Numbered from the stretch's first letter, positions 11,400 through 22,045 are shown. The stretch is 64,000 bases of DNA from Calonectria ilicicola (GCA_020809705.1 CP085826.1:1116001-1180000); one strand, 5' to 3'. The notes: a model not told the origin generated them from the letters alone. Numbers and translations are program-made.

Positions 11400-12480
11400 A
11401 TGGTGGGTGTCGGTCAAGATAGAGAGGAGGTCTTGTCCAACTCCAATATCAATATGGCACTTCCTAAAGCTGAGCCAGTGGAAGAACACTCTCTCCTTGC
11501 CAGTGATAGTCAGATCGCTGGTTCTGTGATTCCAAGTGTGACGGTCGGCTCTGCGTCACACAAAGGGAAGAAGCAAGGAATCAAGCGAAGGCAAAGCTCT
11601 GAACCACGAGATGATCTAAGCCTGAGAAAAATGAGCACCCTTTATTCTGCGATCGCTGCAGGTCCAGCAAGAAAAGGTGCAAGAGAGAGGGCAATGAGCC
11701 TTGCGAGGGGTGCATCGAGACCAGTGTCGAATGCGTCCTCAGTTGTAAGGATGGCAGAGAGAAGAGGACGCTCATTGAGGAATTCAGCACGCAGGTGCAG
11801 GAGTACCACAGAGCTTGCTCCGCTGGTATTGGTTTGGCTCTCAAAGCCAGAGCTTCAAGAGGAGATCAATTGATTAGTATTCAATCTAGCCTTCGCTTCA
11901 AAGGGCGCCTGCTCTTGCGAGAAGGAAACAGTAGATAATGCTGTGAGGCTAAGAACAGTGAGATGCAGACAATGAGGCTCATACCCAGCCTTTGACAGTG
12001 ACCAAGACCCAAAGGGATCCAAATTTTCTGTTTTCTTGACGCCTGGTGTGAAGAGCTTTCGGCTGTCGCATACACCCAGCGACTAAGCTTTCAAGACGCA
12101 TCGTGAGGTACCCAAATGGGCAACAGAACCAAACTTCGCATAAGCGAAGGTCAACAACGTCCTTTAGAAGCTGGAGAGGCTAGTTGGTGCAAAGAATCCA
12201 ACACTCTCTAAGGAGGAGAATGAGATCATAGAGGCTACCAAGGAATTCTAGGTCTATATTAGACCAGCTGGTAATGCAATGCCAGGTAGTTTATCCTCCT
12301 ACCCAGGAGGGCAGACAAATGGTTCTCGAATTCTGCAGAAGCTTGGATAGCCCCAAGCAGAAGGAGAAGGTCAACAGAGCCTTCCAAATACTAGAGACCA
12401 TTGGCAGGCAGACCGGAGCATCGTTCTTGCGTCATTTATAAGTATTGCATGAGAAATGCGTCTTTAGAAAATATACCATT
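11400..12480 (+). pseudogene. decayed Zn(II)2Cys6 regulator-like gene
   Basis: The opening frame (from ATG 11400) gives about 77 residues ending in a basic stretch. The frame then shifts by one at a five-A run (11627-11631); in the new frame 11648-11734 encodes a perfect binuclear zinc cluster, CX2CX6CX7CX2CX6C, starting CDRCRSSKKRC and ending in a Cys near 11732. That frame runs on through an EEFSTQVQEYH helix and stops near 11936. Further coding-like sequence follows with in-frame stops at 12165 and 12249 (AKVNNVL*KLERLVGAKNP...), another frame change, then LDQLVMQCQVVYPP...TGASFLRHL and a stop at 12439 followed by VLHEKCVF. The whole looks like one ~350-residue DNA-binding protein gene broken by indels and nonsense changes. 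The first frameshift alone could be a homopolymer read error; the later stops could not. Confidence 0.75.
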
Positions 12481-13117
12481 GTTTTTTTTTTTCACCAATA
12501 CACGCATTTAGCTATCCAGAAATTTCAACTGAACGCACCAGATGATGCTTGTAGGTGCATACCCAAAACAAGCACGCTACTCATAGTGTGCATATTTGCT
12601 GTTTTACTGCAAAATTAATGTGAGACAAATACTATTTCTGGCATGCAGTAGATACTCATCAATTGCAGGTAGATAACGAGGGAGGAAATGCACATGCGTA
12701 GATGAGCACAGGGACCCATGTCGTACATCTGTCGCCTGAACCAATCGCCCATGCAGCATCTGATTGAGTCGACCACGGCTGCAAGCTTCCATACCATTAA
12801 AAGATTCCAAACAACTGGATCCAATCATGAGGCCGCAAGTACGCCACTCCACTAGATTTGATGTCAGGTTCGGAAGTCGCGGGCGCTAAAGCCCTCGCTA
12901 GGTGGTATCAAACATCATTGTGACTCAGTATTGGGAAAGGGCGTAGAAATGTCATGATTTGTAACATGTGAATGATAAGTCCCATCCTATTGCGACTATA
13001 TAGACCCGAAAGGGATATAAAGAAGGGTTTACTCCGAGGATAACTTGTAGAGCCTGATTCTTTCATTCCCCCCTAGTACACCAAGTCATCATTGCCAACC
13101 CATCTCAGCTGCCCAAT
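12481..13117. other. intergenic region with MDR promoter
   Basis: After the pseudogene there is a T-run and an AT-rich segment resembling 11301-11365. The last 120 bases are the promoter of the MDR gene, with TATA-like elements and a pyrimidine-rich leader (about 13055-13076). A minus-strand open frame at 12604-12852 has no recognisable content. Confidence 0.5.
12997..13020 (+). promoter_or_regulatory. TATA-like elements of the MDR gene
   Basis: TATATA at 12997-13002 and ATATAA at 13015-13020 lie about 100-120 nt before the ATG at 13118, followed by a CT-rich tract. The spacing fits a fungal core promoter; inferred. Confidence 0.4.
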
Positions 13118-14155
13118 ATGTCCTCCCAAACAATGAAGGCGATTGTCATTTCCTCATTTGGGCCAGTCGAGAATCTCGTCATTCAAGATGTCCAGAAGCC
13201 TAGCCCTTCTTTAGGCACTGCCTTGATCAAAATCCAGGCATTTGGAATCAATCACGCCGAGATGCACATGCGTCGAGGCGAATGGGCAGAGTCGGTCCCC
13301 ATCAGCGGCATCGAGTGCGTCGGCATTGTCGAAGATTGCCCTGGTGGTGAAATACCCGTTGGAACACCTGTGGCCGCGCTTATGGGAGGTCTCGGGCGCA
13401 CGATACCTGGCAGCTATGCACAGTACACAGTCAGCAATGTGGCAAATATCGTTGAGCTAGGCGCTAAAAATGAGCCACTACCACTCTCATGGGCAGAATT
13501 AGCCGCCCTACCAGAAAGCTACGCCACGGCATGGACATGTCTCTTCAGAAATCTGGCTCTAGCCAAAGGGCAAAAACTAATCATCCGTGGAGCTACGTCT
13601 TCTTTTGGTAGAGCAGCTATCAACCTGGCCGTAGATGCAGGCGCGGTTATCACGGCGACGACGCGCAGCGAAGGAAAGTTTGCGATGCTCCGGGACCTTG
13701 GCGTAGCAGACGTCATTCTTGAAGGACCAGAGCTAGAGAAGCGCCTGAAAGAAAAGAACGGCGGCGAGCTGAAGAAATTTGACTGCGTCTTGGAACTTGT
13801 TGGAAATAGTACAGTCGTCGAATCTCTGTCACTTGTCCGGCGCGACGGTCGACTGTGTTTAGCTGGCTGGCTTGGCGGCTTAGATCCCATTTCCGGGCCT
13901 GGACCACTGCCTGGATTCAATCCCTTGCTCCAGATGGCCAGTGGTGTTCACTTTAGTTTTTTCGGGAGCTTTGTGTTTGGGACACCAGAATTTCCCGTGT
14001 CGGATGTGCCGCTCAAGGATATTGTGCAAAAGATAGCAGCTGCTCGTTTCGACGCAAAGCCATGGAAGGTATTTCGGTTCGAAGAAATCCATGATGCTCA
14101 TAGGGCGATGGAAGCCGGTGCGACAAATGGGAAGATGGTTGTTGTAGTCGAGTAA
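13118..14155 (+). CDS. zinc-independent MDR oxidoreductase (quinone oxidoreductase-like)
   Basis: A 345-aa intronless medium-chain dehydrogenase/reductase. The N-terminal GroES-like domain contains FGINHAEMHMRRG, with no catalytic-zinc Cys/His set. A nucleotide-binding Rossmann region around residues 158-200 reads IIRGATSSFGRAAINLA followed by a TTRSEGK strand end whose Arg/Lys favour NADPH. The C-terminus has the usual EIHDAHRAMEAGATNGKMVV ending. It should reduce quinones, enones or similar alpha,beta-unsaturated carbonyls with NADPH in the cytosol. Substrate unknown. The start is well supported by promoter elements ~110 nt upstream. Confidence 0.9.
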   Translation: MSSQTMKAIVISSFGPVENLVIQDVQKPSPSLGTALIKIQAFGINHAEMHMRRGEWAESVPISGIECVGIVEDCPGGEIPVGTPVAALMGGLGRTIPGSYAQYTVSNVANIVELGAKNEPLPLSWAELAALPESYATAWTCLFRNLALAKGQKLIIRGATSSFGRAAINLAVDAGAVITATTRSEGKFAMLRDLGVADVILEGPELEKRLKEKNGGELKKFDCVLELVGNSTVVESLSLVRRDGRLCLAGWLGGLDPISGPGPLPGFNPLLQMASGVHFSFFGSFVFGTPEFPVSDVPLKDIVQKIAAARFDAKPWKVFRFEEIHDAHRAMEAGATNGKMVVVVE

Positions 14156-14578
14156 ATGAGCAGTTTTTTGCCATATTGCATTCATGTGCGATGTGAAAGC
14201 TAAACAGTGAAATTCGGTGTTCAGCAGCGACCAGGTTTATCAAAGGAATCAAGCCATGTAGATCAACCTGACCAGTCCTATACGAGCAATATCCCATCCA
14301 CCCGTGGTTTAAATGTTCTAATATTCATATTGATGAATTTCTAACCTTAAACATGATAATCTAGTACATTCAATTTTATGCCATGCATAGCTATAAAACG
14401 CGCAGTGAAATGGCATCTTAGCATACATAGGTTGAATAAACGAGATAGAATGGAAAGCTTTTGCAAATAAATGACACATTTTTGGCTCGTATTGCACAAC
14501 TAAATTTTACATGATGTTCTGCCCAATATCCTCCAATTCTTCAACACTATCCGTGGTAATATAATACAACTACCCCGT
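14156..14578. other. convergent 3' intergenic region
   Basis: It lies between the 3' ends of the MDR gene and the small secreted protein gene. AT-rich with several poly(A)-signal-like hexamers; no gene seen. Confidence 0.5.
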
Positions 14579-15135
14579 TTAAGAGCACGAGGGCTGGGTA
14601 GAAGGCTTGGAAACGGAGTTGCTGGGGTTTGTTTGGCTGCAGCCATAGGCAACACCAAGAGCGGTATCGTCAATGGCGGAGTTGTAGGCGGAGCCACAGT
14701 TGGGGTCGCTAAAAAAAAATTAGATGTTTTGAATCAACAGCGAGGTTATAGATACGTACCTAGAACCACCACTTGCGCTGTTGAAGTAGGAGCAGATGTC
14801 GTGAGAGAAGCAGTCCTGAGTATAAACGTTTCCAACAGCAGTACCAGAGCATCCAGCACCACATCGGCCGTTGCAAGAGTAACTGTAATTTTGTTTTAGC
14901 ATCAAGTTCCCAGAAATTTTAGACGGTAAGCTACATACTCGCCAGAGCCAGAGGGGTTGGTTCCGTAGTTGCTGCCGACAACGCCGGTGAAGGTGCAAGT
15001 CTTGCCAGCAGAGTTGGTCCACCTAGCGGTTGCGGTAGCGCCAACCTTGAGGCATGTTACTGAGCGCTTCTCGAGGCCAGGCATGGCCATCGAGAGCGTG
15101 GCGAGGGCGGTGACGAGGACAGTTTGGACGAGCAT
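14579..15135 (-). CDS. small secreted cysteine-rich protein, phospholipase A2-like
   Basis: Three exons, 14939-15135, 14760-14882 and 14579-14708, introns of 56 and 51 nt, encode 149 aa. Residues 1-17 are a signal peptide (MLVQTVLVTALATLSMA), followed by a probable Kex2-type site (GLEKR). The mature part is small, Gly/Ser/Cys-rich, and contains CNGRCGAGCSG, then DCFSHDICSYF and later DPNCGSAYNSAIDDTA. The C-x2-HD-x-C arrangement is the catalytic His-Asp pair pattern of prokaryotic/fungal phospholipase A2-like folds; the later Asp pair fits the third helix. I infer a secreted PLA2-like protein but the calcium loop is not obvious, so it may be catalytically different. An in-frame ATG at 15159 would add eight residues. 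Confidence 0.78.
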
Positions 15136-17596
15136 TTTAAGGGAAGTTGATGTTGTCAAAACTCTGATACGTTGAGCTGGTTGATCTCTTACACTATACT
15201 ACAAAGCTTTCCAAAGATATATATGTTTCCAGCGGCTCGAAAGGCTGCTCATTCGAGCATAACCGGAACCTATTGGAACATAAATGTTAATTTTGTCGTC
15301 ATCGGTCAAATGGCTGGAACTGGAAGCAACGGAGAATTTTTCGGCGACAGAGTTTCGATACCCTGCCATTCCTCAACGAAGGTCTGGGTCATATGATGAC
15401 AGTGATGGTGTTACCCCACTAACTAGATCGTATTCAGGGGCACACTCGCCCGCGATGGCTATCCTCATTTAAGCCAAGAAGCCGGAAATTCTCACACCAT
15501 CAAGCAAAGCCAAGAACATCTCCGCCATAAAGCCATACTACCAGTCTCCATTCTCTAGCAGCTTGGGAGGAAATGTATTAATCCAAGGGCCGCCATCCGG
15601 AGCTATGCCTTGGAAACGCGCAGGCTGAACGCGGTAGGATGTCTTGTGCATGACAAGGGTGGAGCGTCGGCCGGCAAGACTCGTCTCATTCTAGAGCCAC
15701 CACAGCTCCCAAAACTCGCCCGAGCTGAATGCACGCTGCTAGAATTACGAGATGAACTTCCGCGGTGACTGGCAAAGGCGTCATTCCATTGCCGGGACCT
15801 CGGTCGGATGGTCGCGGTGAATACAATGACAGCCACGTTCGACGCGTTGGACCCATAATTTTGCCCTAATAAAGCAAAGTTTAGGTGGTTTGAGAGGATC
15901 CATCCCCTCACCATTCGGGCAACGAACGACAGGCACCGACAATTTACTTTTACCAGTTCGGTTCCCTCCGGTTGAAGAGGCACAGCATTTGCACTACAAT
16001 TGAACTATCCGGTCAAAGTGTGTACCCCATTTCGCCTAGGTTTCCGGTTGGTCGGGGATGCTTCCGCCATAGGTTAAGATCCAGTTCGGACCATTCCTTC
16101 ACAATTTGCGGTCGCTTTATGTCCGCTGACCTAATTGAGGTGAATATGTCTGTCTAGAATTACGATAATTTTCCAGAAATCGAATTTACGTATTGTTTCT
16201 TGGGTTTCATCTGACAGATTTTAGGACGTCATCCCCAATGTCACGCGCCCCTCAACTTCATGCATTTGAGATTGCTCCTGGTTGCATCCACACACCACGG
16301 CAATATACAGTTATTCAAGACGCATTCATTTGTAAATTTTAAGAACTTCGCGAATTTTCCCCCAAAATTCATCTTGACCTATTTAATTCTTGATAGCAGC
16401 TCACAAGTTCCGCTCGGTCGAAGGCACTGGGGATTTGGAACAGTTGGATAATGACTATTTAAAATATAGGAACGTGTTTAATCCAACTGAAGGAATAGCG
16501 TGCCAAACTTCGAATCCAGTAGTCGAGATGAAATTAATCTGTCCTTACCCAAAGTCTCTATGACATCTTAATATAATTGAACAAGTCAGTCAACTTGTTG
16601 GTCGATGTTAGGCACCACTCTAGGGTAGATTTGAGCCGAAATAATTGTTCATTTGAGTCCTGAAACGTTCGGGATTATACCATCCACGGGTATCATCATA
16701 CCTTACTAATCCGCTGAAGTTCATGAGGTTGCAATTTCAGCAATCTAGATTAGGCTTACTCTAGCATGCATCAAATTTGGAGGAGAAGGACAAGTCCCAC
16801 ACGGCTGATCCCGCGTTGCTCCAGAGCGGGACAAATAATTGCGAATAAGGATTGCATAATTCTATGGTAGCCACTCCTACTCGGATCATACCGAACCGTC
16901 TCCATCACGCCTACTAAAAAACGGGATACGTACTACTCGTGGTGGCATTGGTATTGGATCTGCCTGATGCAGAAAGTTTCGGCTCCATGGTCATGTTCGA
17001 CCCGCCTGCAACCAAAGAACGCGTGAAGTACCCTAGACACCTAAATAAGGATCATTTAAGTAGTCATTACCAAAAGATTGACTAAATAATCTATCACTCT
17101 AGTTTGAATCGCTTTAAATGTGAGAGTAGGGGTCGAGGACGAAATTAGGTATGCTGGAGTGTGAGAGAGTAAAGTCAATAACTTCAGAAACATGCTCCTC
17201 AACACTCTAAAATTTGCACCTGGGTTTGACGCGATAGCCACTATCAGGATAAGATAAGATAAGATAGACGAATGTGGCTGGATCGTCTAGGACAGGTGCA
17301 TTCCTCTAACCAACCAACCACTTTTGGCCTGAAGTTGACTGCGTCGAGAATCGCGATGATTTTATGTGTTTGCCCTCAAAACCAACCAATAGCCCATGGT
17401 TTTATCTATGCACCCCTCTGCTCCTGTCGTGTGAAGACGCGCTCAAACGTCGACGCCACGTGAACAACGCCACAACACCGCCACACGATGGAATCCTGCG
17501 CCCCATCCATCTTCAGCTGGGATGTTCAGCTGAGTTCTGCGCATTCAGCTCGCATCACGGTCATGTTGTACGAGATATTCCCCACTGGCGGACAGG
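15136..17596. other. 2.5-kb intergenic region
   Basis: No gene can be supported. On the minus strand near 16070 a short start (MAEASPTNRKPRRNG, then a stop) has the flavour of a fungal transcription-factor N-terminus, but nothing recognisable follows. The 3' end is the promoter of the HET-ankyrin gene and carries a GATA array (17248-17267). Confidence 0.4.
17248..17267 (+). promoter_or_regulatory. GATAAG array upstream of the HET-ankyrin gene
   Basis: Three consecutive GATAA units plus a final GATAG, about 330 nt before the ATG at 17597. GATAA/G is the core site of fungal GATA factors (nitrogen and iron regulators). Four sites in tandem could bind such a factor, but a plain microsatellite is the alternative. 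Confidence 0.4.
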
Positions 17597-20500
17597 ATGC
17601 GCCTACTCAACACTGGAGCGGTTGATCTCATCGAGGTATATGGTGCTGACATCCCGGTCTATGCCATCTTGTCCCACACGTGGTCCAATGAGGAGGTCCT
17701 CCTGCAGGACCTCCACCAATCCGATGTCCACGGCTCATCATGGGCGCAGATGCCCGACCAACGACAGGCGCCTCTTGGTACCAAGAAAAGAAAAGGGATG
17801 GATAAAATCTTAAAGAGTACTTCGCTAGCTCACCAGAACAATTACCATTACATCTGGATTGACACCTGTTGCATTGACAAAACGAGCAGTGCTGAGCTTT
17901 CTGAGGCCATCAACTCTATGTACCGTTGGTATGCTGCAGCCCATATTTGCTATGCTTATATGGCAGATGTCCCTCCCGCTTGCAGCGAGGATCCGTTTGC
18001 CATGCACTCTACCTTTCGCAAAAGTCGCTGGTTCACGCGTGGATGGACTCTGCAGGAACTCATTGCTTCCCGACAAGTCGAGTTTTACGCATGCGATTGG
18101 AGCTATCTCGGATCCAAGAATGGAGATATTGCCTTTACGAAACTTCTCAATGAGATTACAGGAGTACAACTTGACGTATTGACGGGTGAAATGAGCCCCC
18201 AGGAAGTGAGCCTCGCCTCGCGCATGCATTGGGCCGCAGACCGCCGGACGACACGGGAGGAGGATATTGCCTATTGTCTGTTGGGAATCTTTGATGTCAC
18301 AATGCCGCTTCTATATGGGGAAGGGAAGCGATCATTCATCCGCCTTCAAGAAGCGATCCTTAGCAGAGAGGAAGATCAATCCCTGTTCGCGTGGCATTCC
18401 GAAGCCCTGGACCTTGAGGAACTAGGCCAGGTCGGTGCTGCCCACCAAGCCAACCCACTTAGCGGGCTTCTCGCAGATGCACCGGATAAATTTTGGGACG
18501 ATAGCGATATCGAAATGACTATGCCTCTGACTCTTAATAGCACACCGCCGACAGTGACTAGCAAAGGTTTGGGTGTCGACTTTCTATTGCTGCCCTGCGA
18601 TGACGGAGAAGCCTCAAGAGAAGCTGATTTCCGAGTTGTTCTAAATTGTGAGCGAACTAGAGATGGTCAACAAGAATCACCAGTCATCTATTTGAAGCGG
18701 ATATGGGGAATGGGTGATCAATTTGCCCGTGTTCGGACCGATATGAGAACATACCTCCCACCTAATAGCACCTTCTTTGAAGAAGGCTCCGATGAGCGGG
18801 TTTTTGTCAAGCAAGATCCAGCATCCGATATTCGTATGATCCGGGTAATTGCAGCCAAAGAAAGTTCACGACTGCAACTTCCCGCGGGTGCAACCGAAAA
18901 TACTCACCAGTCGACGTCCAATTGGAAAATCAAGGATGCCTGGCCAAAGCAATGTTGGGTGGATGGAACTCAGACATTTCAAACTCAGGATTTAGCATTT
19001 GGAGTTCCTTGTGGGATATTGCGACTTGAGGTCAAGGAATCTGACAAGCCCACTACTTTGGATGTTGCTATCGGGATGCATGCCCCAAGTGAGCGTTTAT
19101 GCAAGAGTTGGTGCCAGATTATGAACCGGGAGTCTTTCTTAGATGCAAAAGGCGCATTTTCATGGGCCATGAGAGAGGCAAAAGCTGGCAAAATTATTTT
19201 CAGAGAGCTTTCGACTCAGGACATCCATGGGGCTGATATGGCAACATGGGTTGTGCTGACTGAGCGGAATCGGAAGAGGGGTATTGATATTACTCTGCAT
19301 GTTTTGTCACAAAAACCCCAGAAAGACGAGATTGTGGTAGATGAAGGCCGTGATGACTATGGCCAGATCATCCCGCTGTCAACACTGTCTGAAGAGGAAC
19401 TGGCAGGTCTTGATTTGGCGAAACTAGGCCGCCCACCTTCGCATAATGAAGCTTCTAACAACGAGGATTTGTGGCGCAAATACCGCTCTGACTTGGCTCG
19501 GCTGATGGGAGATTTAACGGTCGTCGATTCTATCGAAATTAGTGTTTTCCCTAGGTTGTCCTTTGGCTCTAAGATACGCATAAGGCCCAAAGGCGACGAG
19601 TCTTTTTCGCTGGGTTCTCTTAAAGACTATTGTCTGGAAACCTTAGCGGCGGGTGATACAGAGACGCGGGGATGTGTGCAAGTTCTCTATGGTATCTCAG
19701 AAAGTGAAACCTTCAGCTTTCTTGATGCAACTCGCATATTGGAGGGAAGATCCGATTCATTCCTTCCACTACATCCCATTCACTGGGCAGTTATTGGTGG
19801 CAGCCGGGATATTGTACAGACTCTGATCAATTCTGGTGTCGATCCAATTGGGAAATCTGATCGACGTCTCAACACTTTGCACTTAGCAATGCTTCAAAAA
19901 CGACCAGACATTTTAGAGTTGATTCTGCGCTACCTATACCCAAATCAACTCTACGAAAACCCAAGGTCCGATTACTTTAATGAAAATTTGGAGCACCTCG
20001 AACCAACCATAAATAATGAAGACTATCCGCTCCATTTTGCCGCCGCATATGCCCGATCACCAGAGTTTTGGATCAAACCTTACTACCAATGGATCAGTGG
20101 TCAACTGCGAAACCGGTTCGAGGAGACGCCTTTACATCGAGCTGCTGCAATGGGAAATTCCGAAGCCGTTGATTTTTTGATCTCGCCAGAGGCTCAAACT
20201 TGGACCACATCGACTAGTCAAGAAATCAATGCTGTTGATAAGAAGGGTCGGACTCCATTATGGCATGCCGCGTGTTCTGACTACACGGGTACAATTACAA
20301 GAAAACTTATAGCCGCAGGCTCCTATCCGGACATAAAAGATCAAGAAGGGCTTTTCCCTATTCATGTTGCCTGCCGAGAGGGGACTATTGGCTGTCTAAG
20401 AACACTTATTGTCAGCGGCGCTAATACATCTCTGGGAGCTGGAATATTAGGCCTGTTACCCGCACATTTTGCCGTTTTATATGGGCGTGTTGGGTGCCTT

Positions 20501-21166
20501 AAGACACTCTTGAGAGCCCAGGCCCCAACTTTCATCGACTCGATAGATGTGGATGGTATACATATGAGTGCATTGCATCTCGCAATTGCCAACGGCCAGG
20601 ATGCTTGCGCCCACTTGATTTGGGATGAATTCGAAGAGAAGCCCCATTTCGCAGGATGGAGTCTTTGCATAGTAAACGTCTCCTCGCGTCCGACTATGAA
20701 ATGGATGTACTTTCAAATCAATGACGAGCACTGGTTTGCAATTGAAGACCCTCACCATGAAGATGGCACCAAGAATTTCGTCTGTGCCAGTGGTGAAGGT
20801 GTACTTCCCAAGTTATGGGTTAGACCATCTCTTGACAGATATGAACTAGATAATGATGACGAAGGCGATAAAAACGACGATTATGCTAATGAAGTACGAG
20901 AACTGTTGGAGGAGGAATCCAGAAGTCTTGCTCGTAAACGCGGAATTCCTGATTCGAGACAGCCACCTACTATTATTATACCTCAGACGGGAGACGGATC
21001 ACAGGACCACAGCCCTGAAATAACAAGAGAGGAGACGCAGGAAGATCTGCGAGCAAGCACACATGAAGAAGGACAATCGGGGACCGAGGAGGGGATTCCA
21101 CAGGCAGAAGGCAAGGAACGTAAAAAGACGCGCCATAAGATTTGGAGGCTTATTGAAAGATGGTAG
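17597..21166 (+). CDS. HET domain / ankyrin repeat protein
   Basis: A single 1189-aa frame without introns. The N-terminus MRLLNTGAVDLIEVYG and the blocks YAILSHTW, YIWIDTCCID, YRWYAAAHICYAYM and FTRGWTLQELIA are the conserved HET motifs, followed by the usual extension ending DIAYCLLGIFDVTMPLLYGEG. The middle (~250-700) is the uncharacterised region seen in the HET-D/E-like class. Residues ~730-1010 hold ankyrin-type repeats (LHLAMLQKRPDILELIL, PLHRAAAMGNSEAVDFLI, TPLWHAACSDYTG, PIHVACREGTIGCLRTLI, ALHLAIANGQDACAHLI). The C-terminus is acidic and low complexity. HET domains trigger cell death in heterokaryon incompatibility; ankyrin repeats would serve recognition. The partner allele is unknown. 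Confidence 0.93.
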   Translation: MRLLNTGAVDLIEVYGADIPVYAILSHTWSNEEVLLQDLHQSDVHGSSWAQMPDQRQAPLGTKKRKGMDKILKSTSLAHQNNYHYIWIDTCCIDKTSSAELSEAINSMYRWYAAAHICYAYMADVPPACSEDPFAMHSTFRKSRWFTRGWTLQELIASRQVEFYACDWSYLGSKNGDIAFTKLLNEITGVQLDVLTGEMSPQEVSLASRMHWAADRRTTREEDIAYCLLGIFDVTMPLLYGEGKRSFIRLQEAILSREEDQSLFAWHSEALDLEELGQVGAAHQANPLSGLLADAPDKFWDDSDIEMTMPLTLNSTPPTVTSKGLGVDFLLLPCDDGEASREADFRVVLNCERTRDGQQESPVIYLKRIWGMGDQFARVRTDMRTYLPPNSTFFEEGSDERVFVKQDPASDIRMIRVIAAKESSRLQLPAGATENTHQSTSNWKIKDAWPKQCWVDGTQTFQTQDLAFGVPCGILRLEVKESDKPTTLDVAIGMHAPSERLCKSWCQIMNRESFLDAKGAFSWAMREAKAGKIIFRELSTQDIHGADMATWVVLTERNRKRGIDITLHVLSQKPQKDEIVVDEGRDDYGQIIPLSTLSEEELAGLDLAKLGRPPSHNEASNNEDLWRKYRSDLARLMGDLTVVDSIEISVFPRLSFGSKIRIRPKGDESFSLGSLKDYCLETLAAGDTETRGCVQVLYGISESETFSFLDATRILEGRSDSFLPLHPIHWAVIGGSRDIVQTLINSGVDPIGKSDRRLNTLHLAMLQKRPDILELILRYLYPNQLYENPRSDYFNENLEHLEPTINNEDYPLHFAAAYARSPEFWIKPYYQWISGQLRNRFEETPLHRAAAMGNSEAVDFLISPEAQTWTTSTSQEINAVDKKGRTPLWHAACSDYTGTITRKLIAAGSYPDIKDQEGLFPIHVACREGTIGCLRTLIVSGANTSLGAGILGLLPAHFAVLYGRVGCLKTLLRAQAPTFIDSIDVDGIHMSALHLAIANGQDACAHLIWDEFEEKPHFAGWSLCIVNVSSRPTMKWMYFQINDEHWFAIEDPHHEDGTKNFVCASGEGVLPKLWVRPSLDRYELDNDDEGDKNDDYANEVRELLEEESRSLARKRGIPDSRQPPTIIIPQTGDGSQDHSPEITREETQEDLRASTHEEGQSGTEEGIPQAEGKERKKTRHKIWRLIERW

Positions 21167-22045
21167 CCCAGAGACGCAAGTTACACCACTCGCATAACTT
21201 GGCCCAATTTTGGATAGACCCCAGCGATATTTGAAATGTCATTATATAGTTTAATCAAGCACATGTCCATAATTACTCAGATTTCAAGGATGGCTATGAA
21301 TTTGCTTAATTATCTTGTACCTGGAAATTGCTACACTCTTTCGATGTCCTTGGCTCGACCCGGAAGCTCGCTTTTCTCTTGGAATCTCGCACAATGTGTG
21401 GATGGCTGAAGCAATCCTCTGGCGGCTCGGTTTCGGGAAAGCTGAAACATTGCCATGCCAAGTCAGATGACGTTCACAGGGCTGAACGATCCACCTGGGC
21501 GCGATGGAGATCATTTGGATGGACTTGACTTCACGCCATTCAATTGCGCAGACTCCGTGTCCAAATTTGTCGTAAAAGGGTGGACGGACCTGAGTGGCCA
21601 TGTCTGTCTCGTATAAATTAGGTTAGATACGACGCCATAAGTTTAGCACCCTCGGCAGCCCCGACCTGGTTGGAGTTCATGACCGTGGCACAGATTGCGA
21701 CAGGGGTTTATCCAATTGAAAAAGCGCGGTGCTAGTCTCACCTGAAGGTTGATGCTCGTAACAGCGGATGAACCAGGAACCGTGGCTCATTTATTGATGC
21801 GAGGTTATGCACCTGAGATATTTCTGGCACACGAGCACGGCTCAGGAATGTAGTGTCAGGTTCCTTGTGATGATGGCCCATAGGCGCGAACTTGCATCCA
21901 AATTTTATCTTCTTCCGCCTTCACCTTGGTGACATGCTTGGGAGTCAGGTGTACACTATTGATATCATCCAATAGCCTGGATCGCTCCCAACATAGCGCT
22001 TCACTCCCCAGTCACTATTTTGCTGGTTTGCCTTGTGTCGCCAGA
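21167..22045. other. intergenic region, tandem genes
   Basis: About 880 bases with the promoter of the aspartic protease. Open frames here (e.g. minus 21284-21601) lack domain or coding features. Confidence 0.45.

Noticed and set aside
12604..12852. 82-codon minus-strand frame downstream of the Zn2Cys6 relic
   Set aside because: No recognisable motif; could be another relic but nothing supports it.
13519..13920. 133-codon antisense frame in the MDR gene
   Set aside because: Antisense shadow of a well-supported gene.
16010..16075. Possible N-terminus of a transcription factor (MAEASPTNRKPRRNG) on the minus strand
   Set aside because: The frame stops after 21 codons and no Cys cluster could be found downstream in any frame or by splicing.
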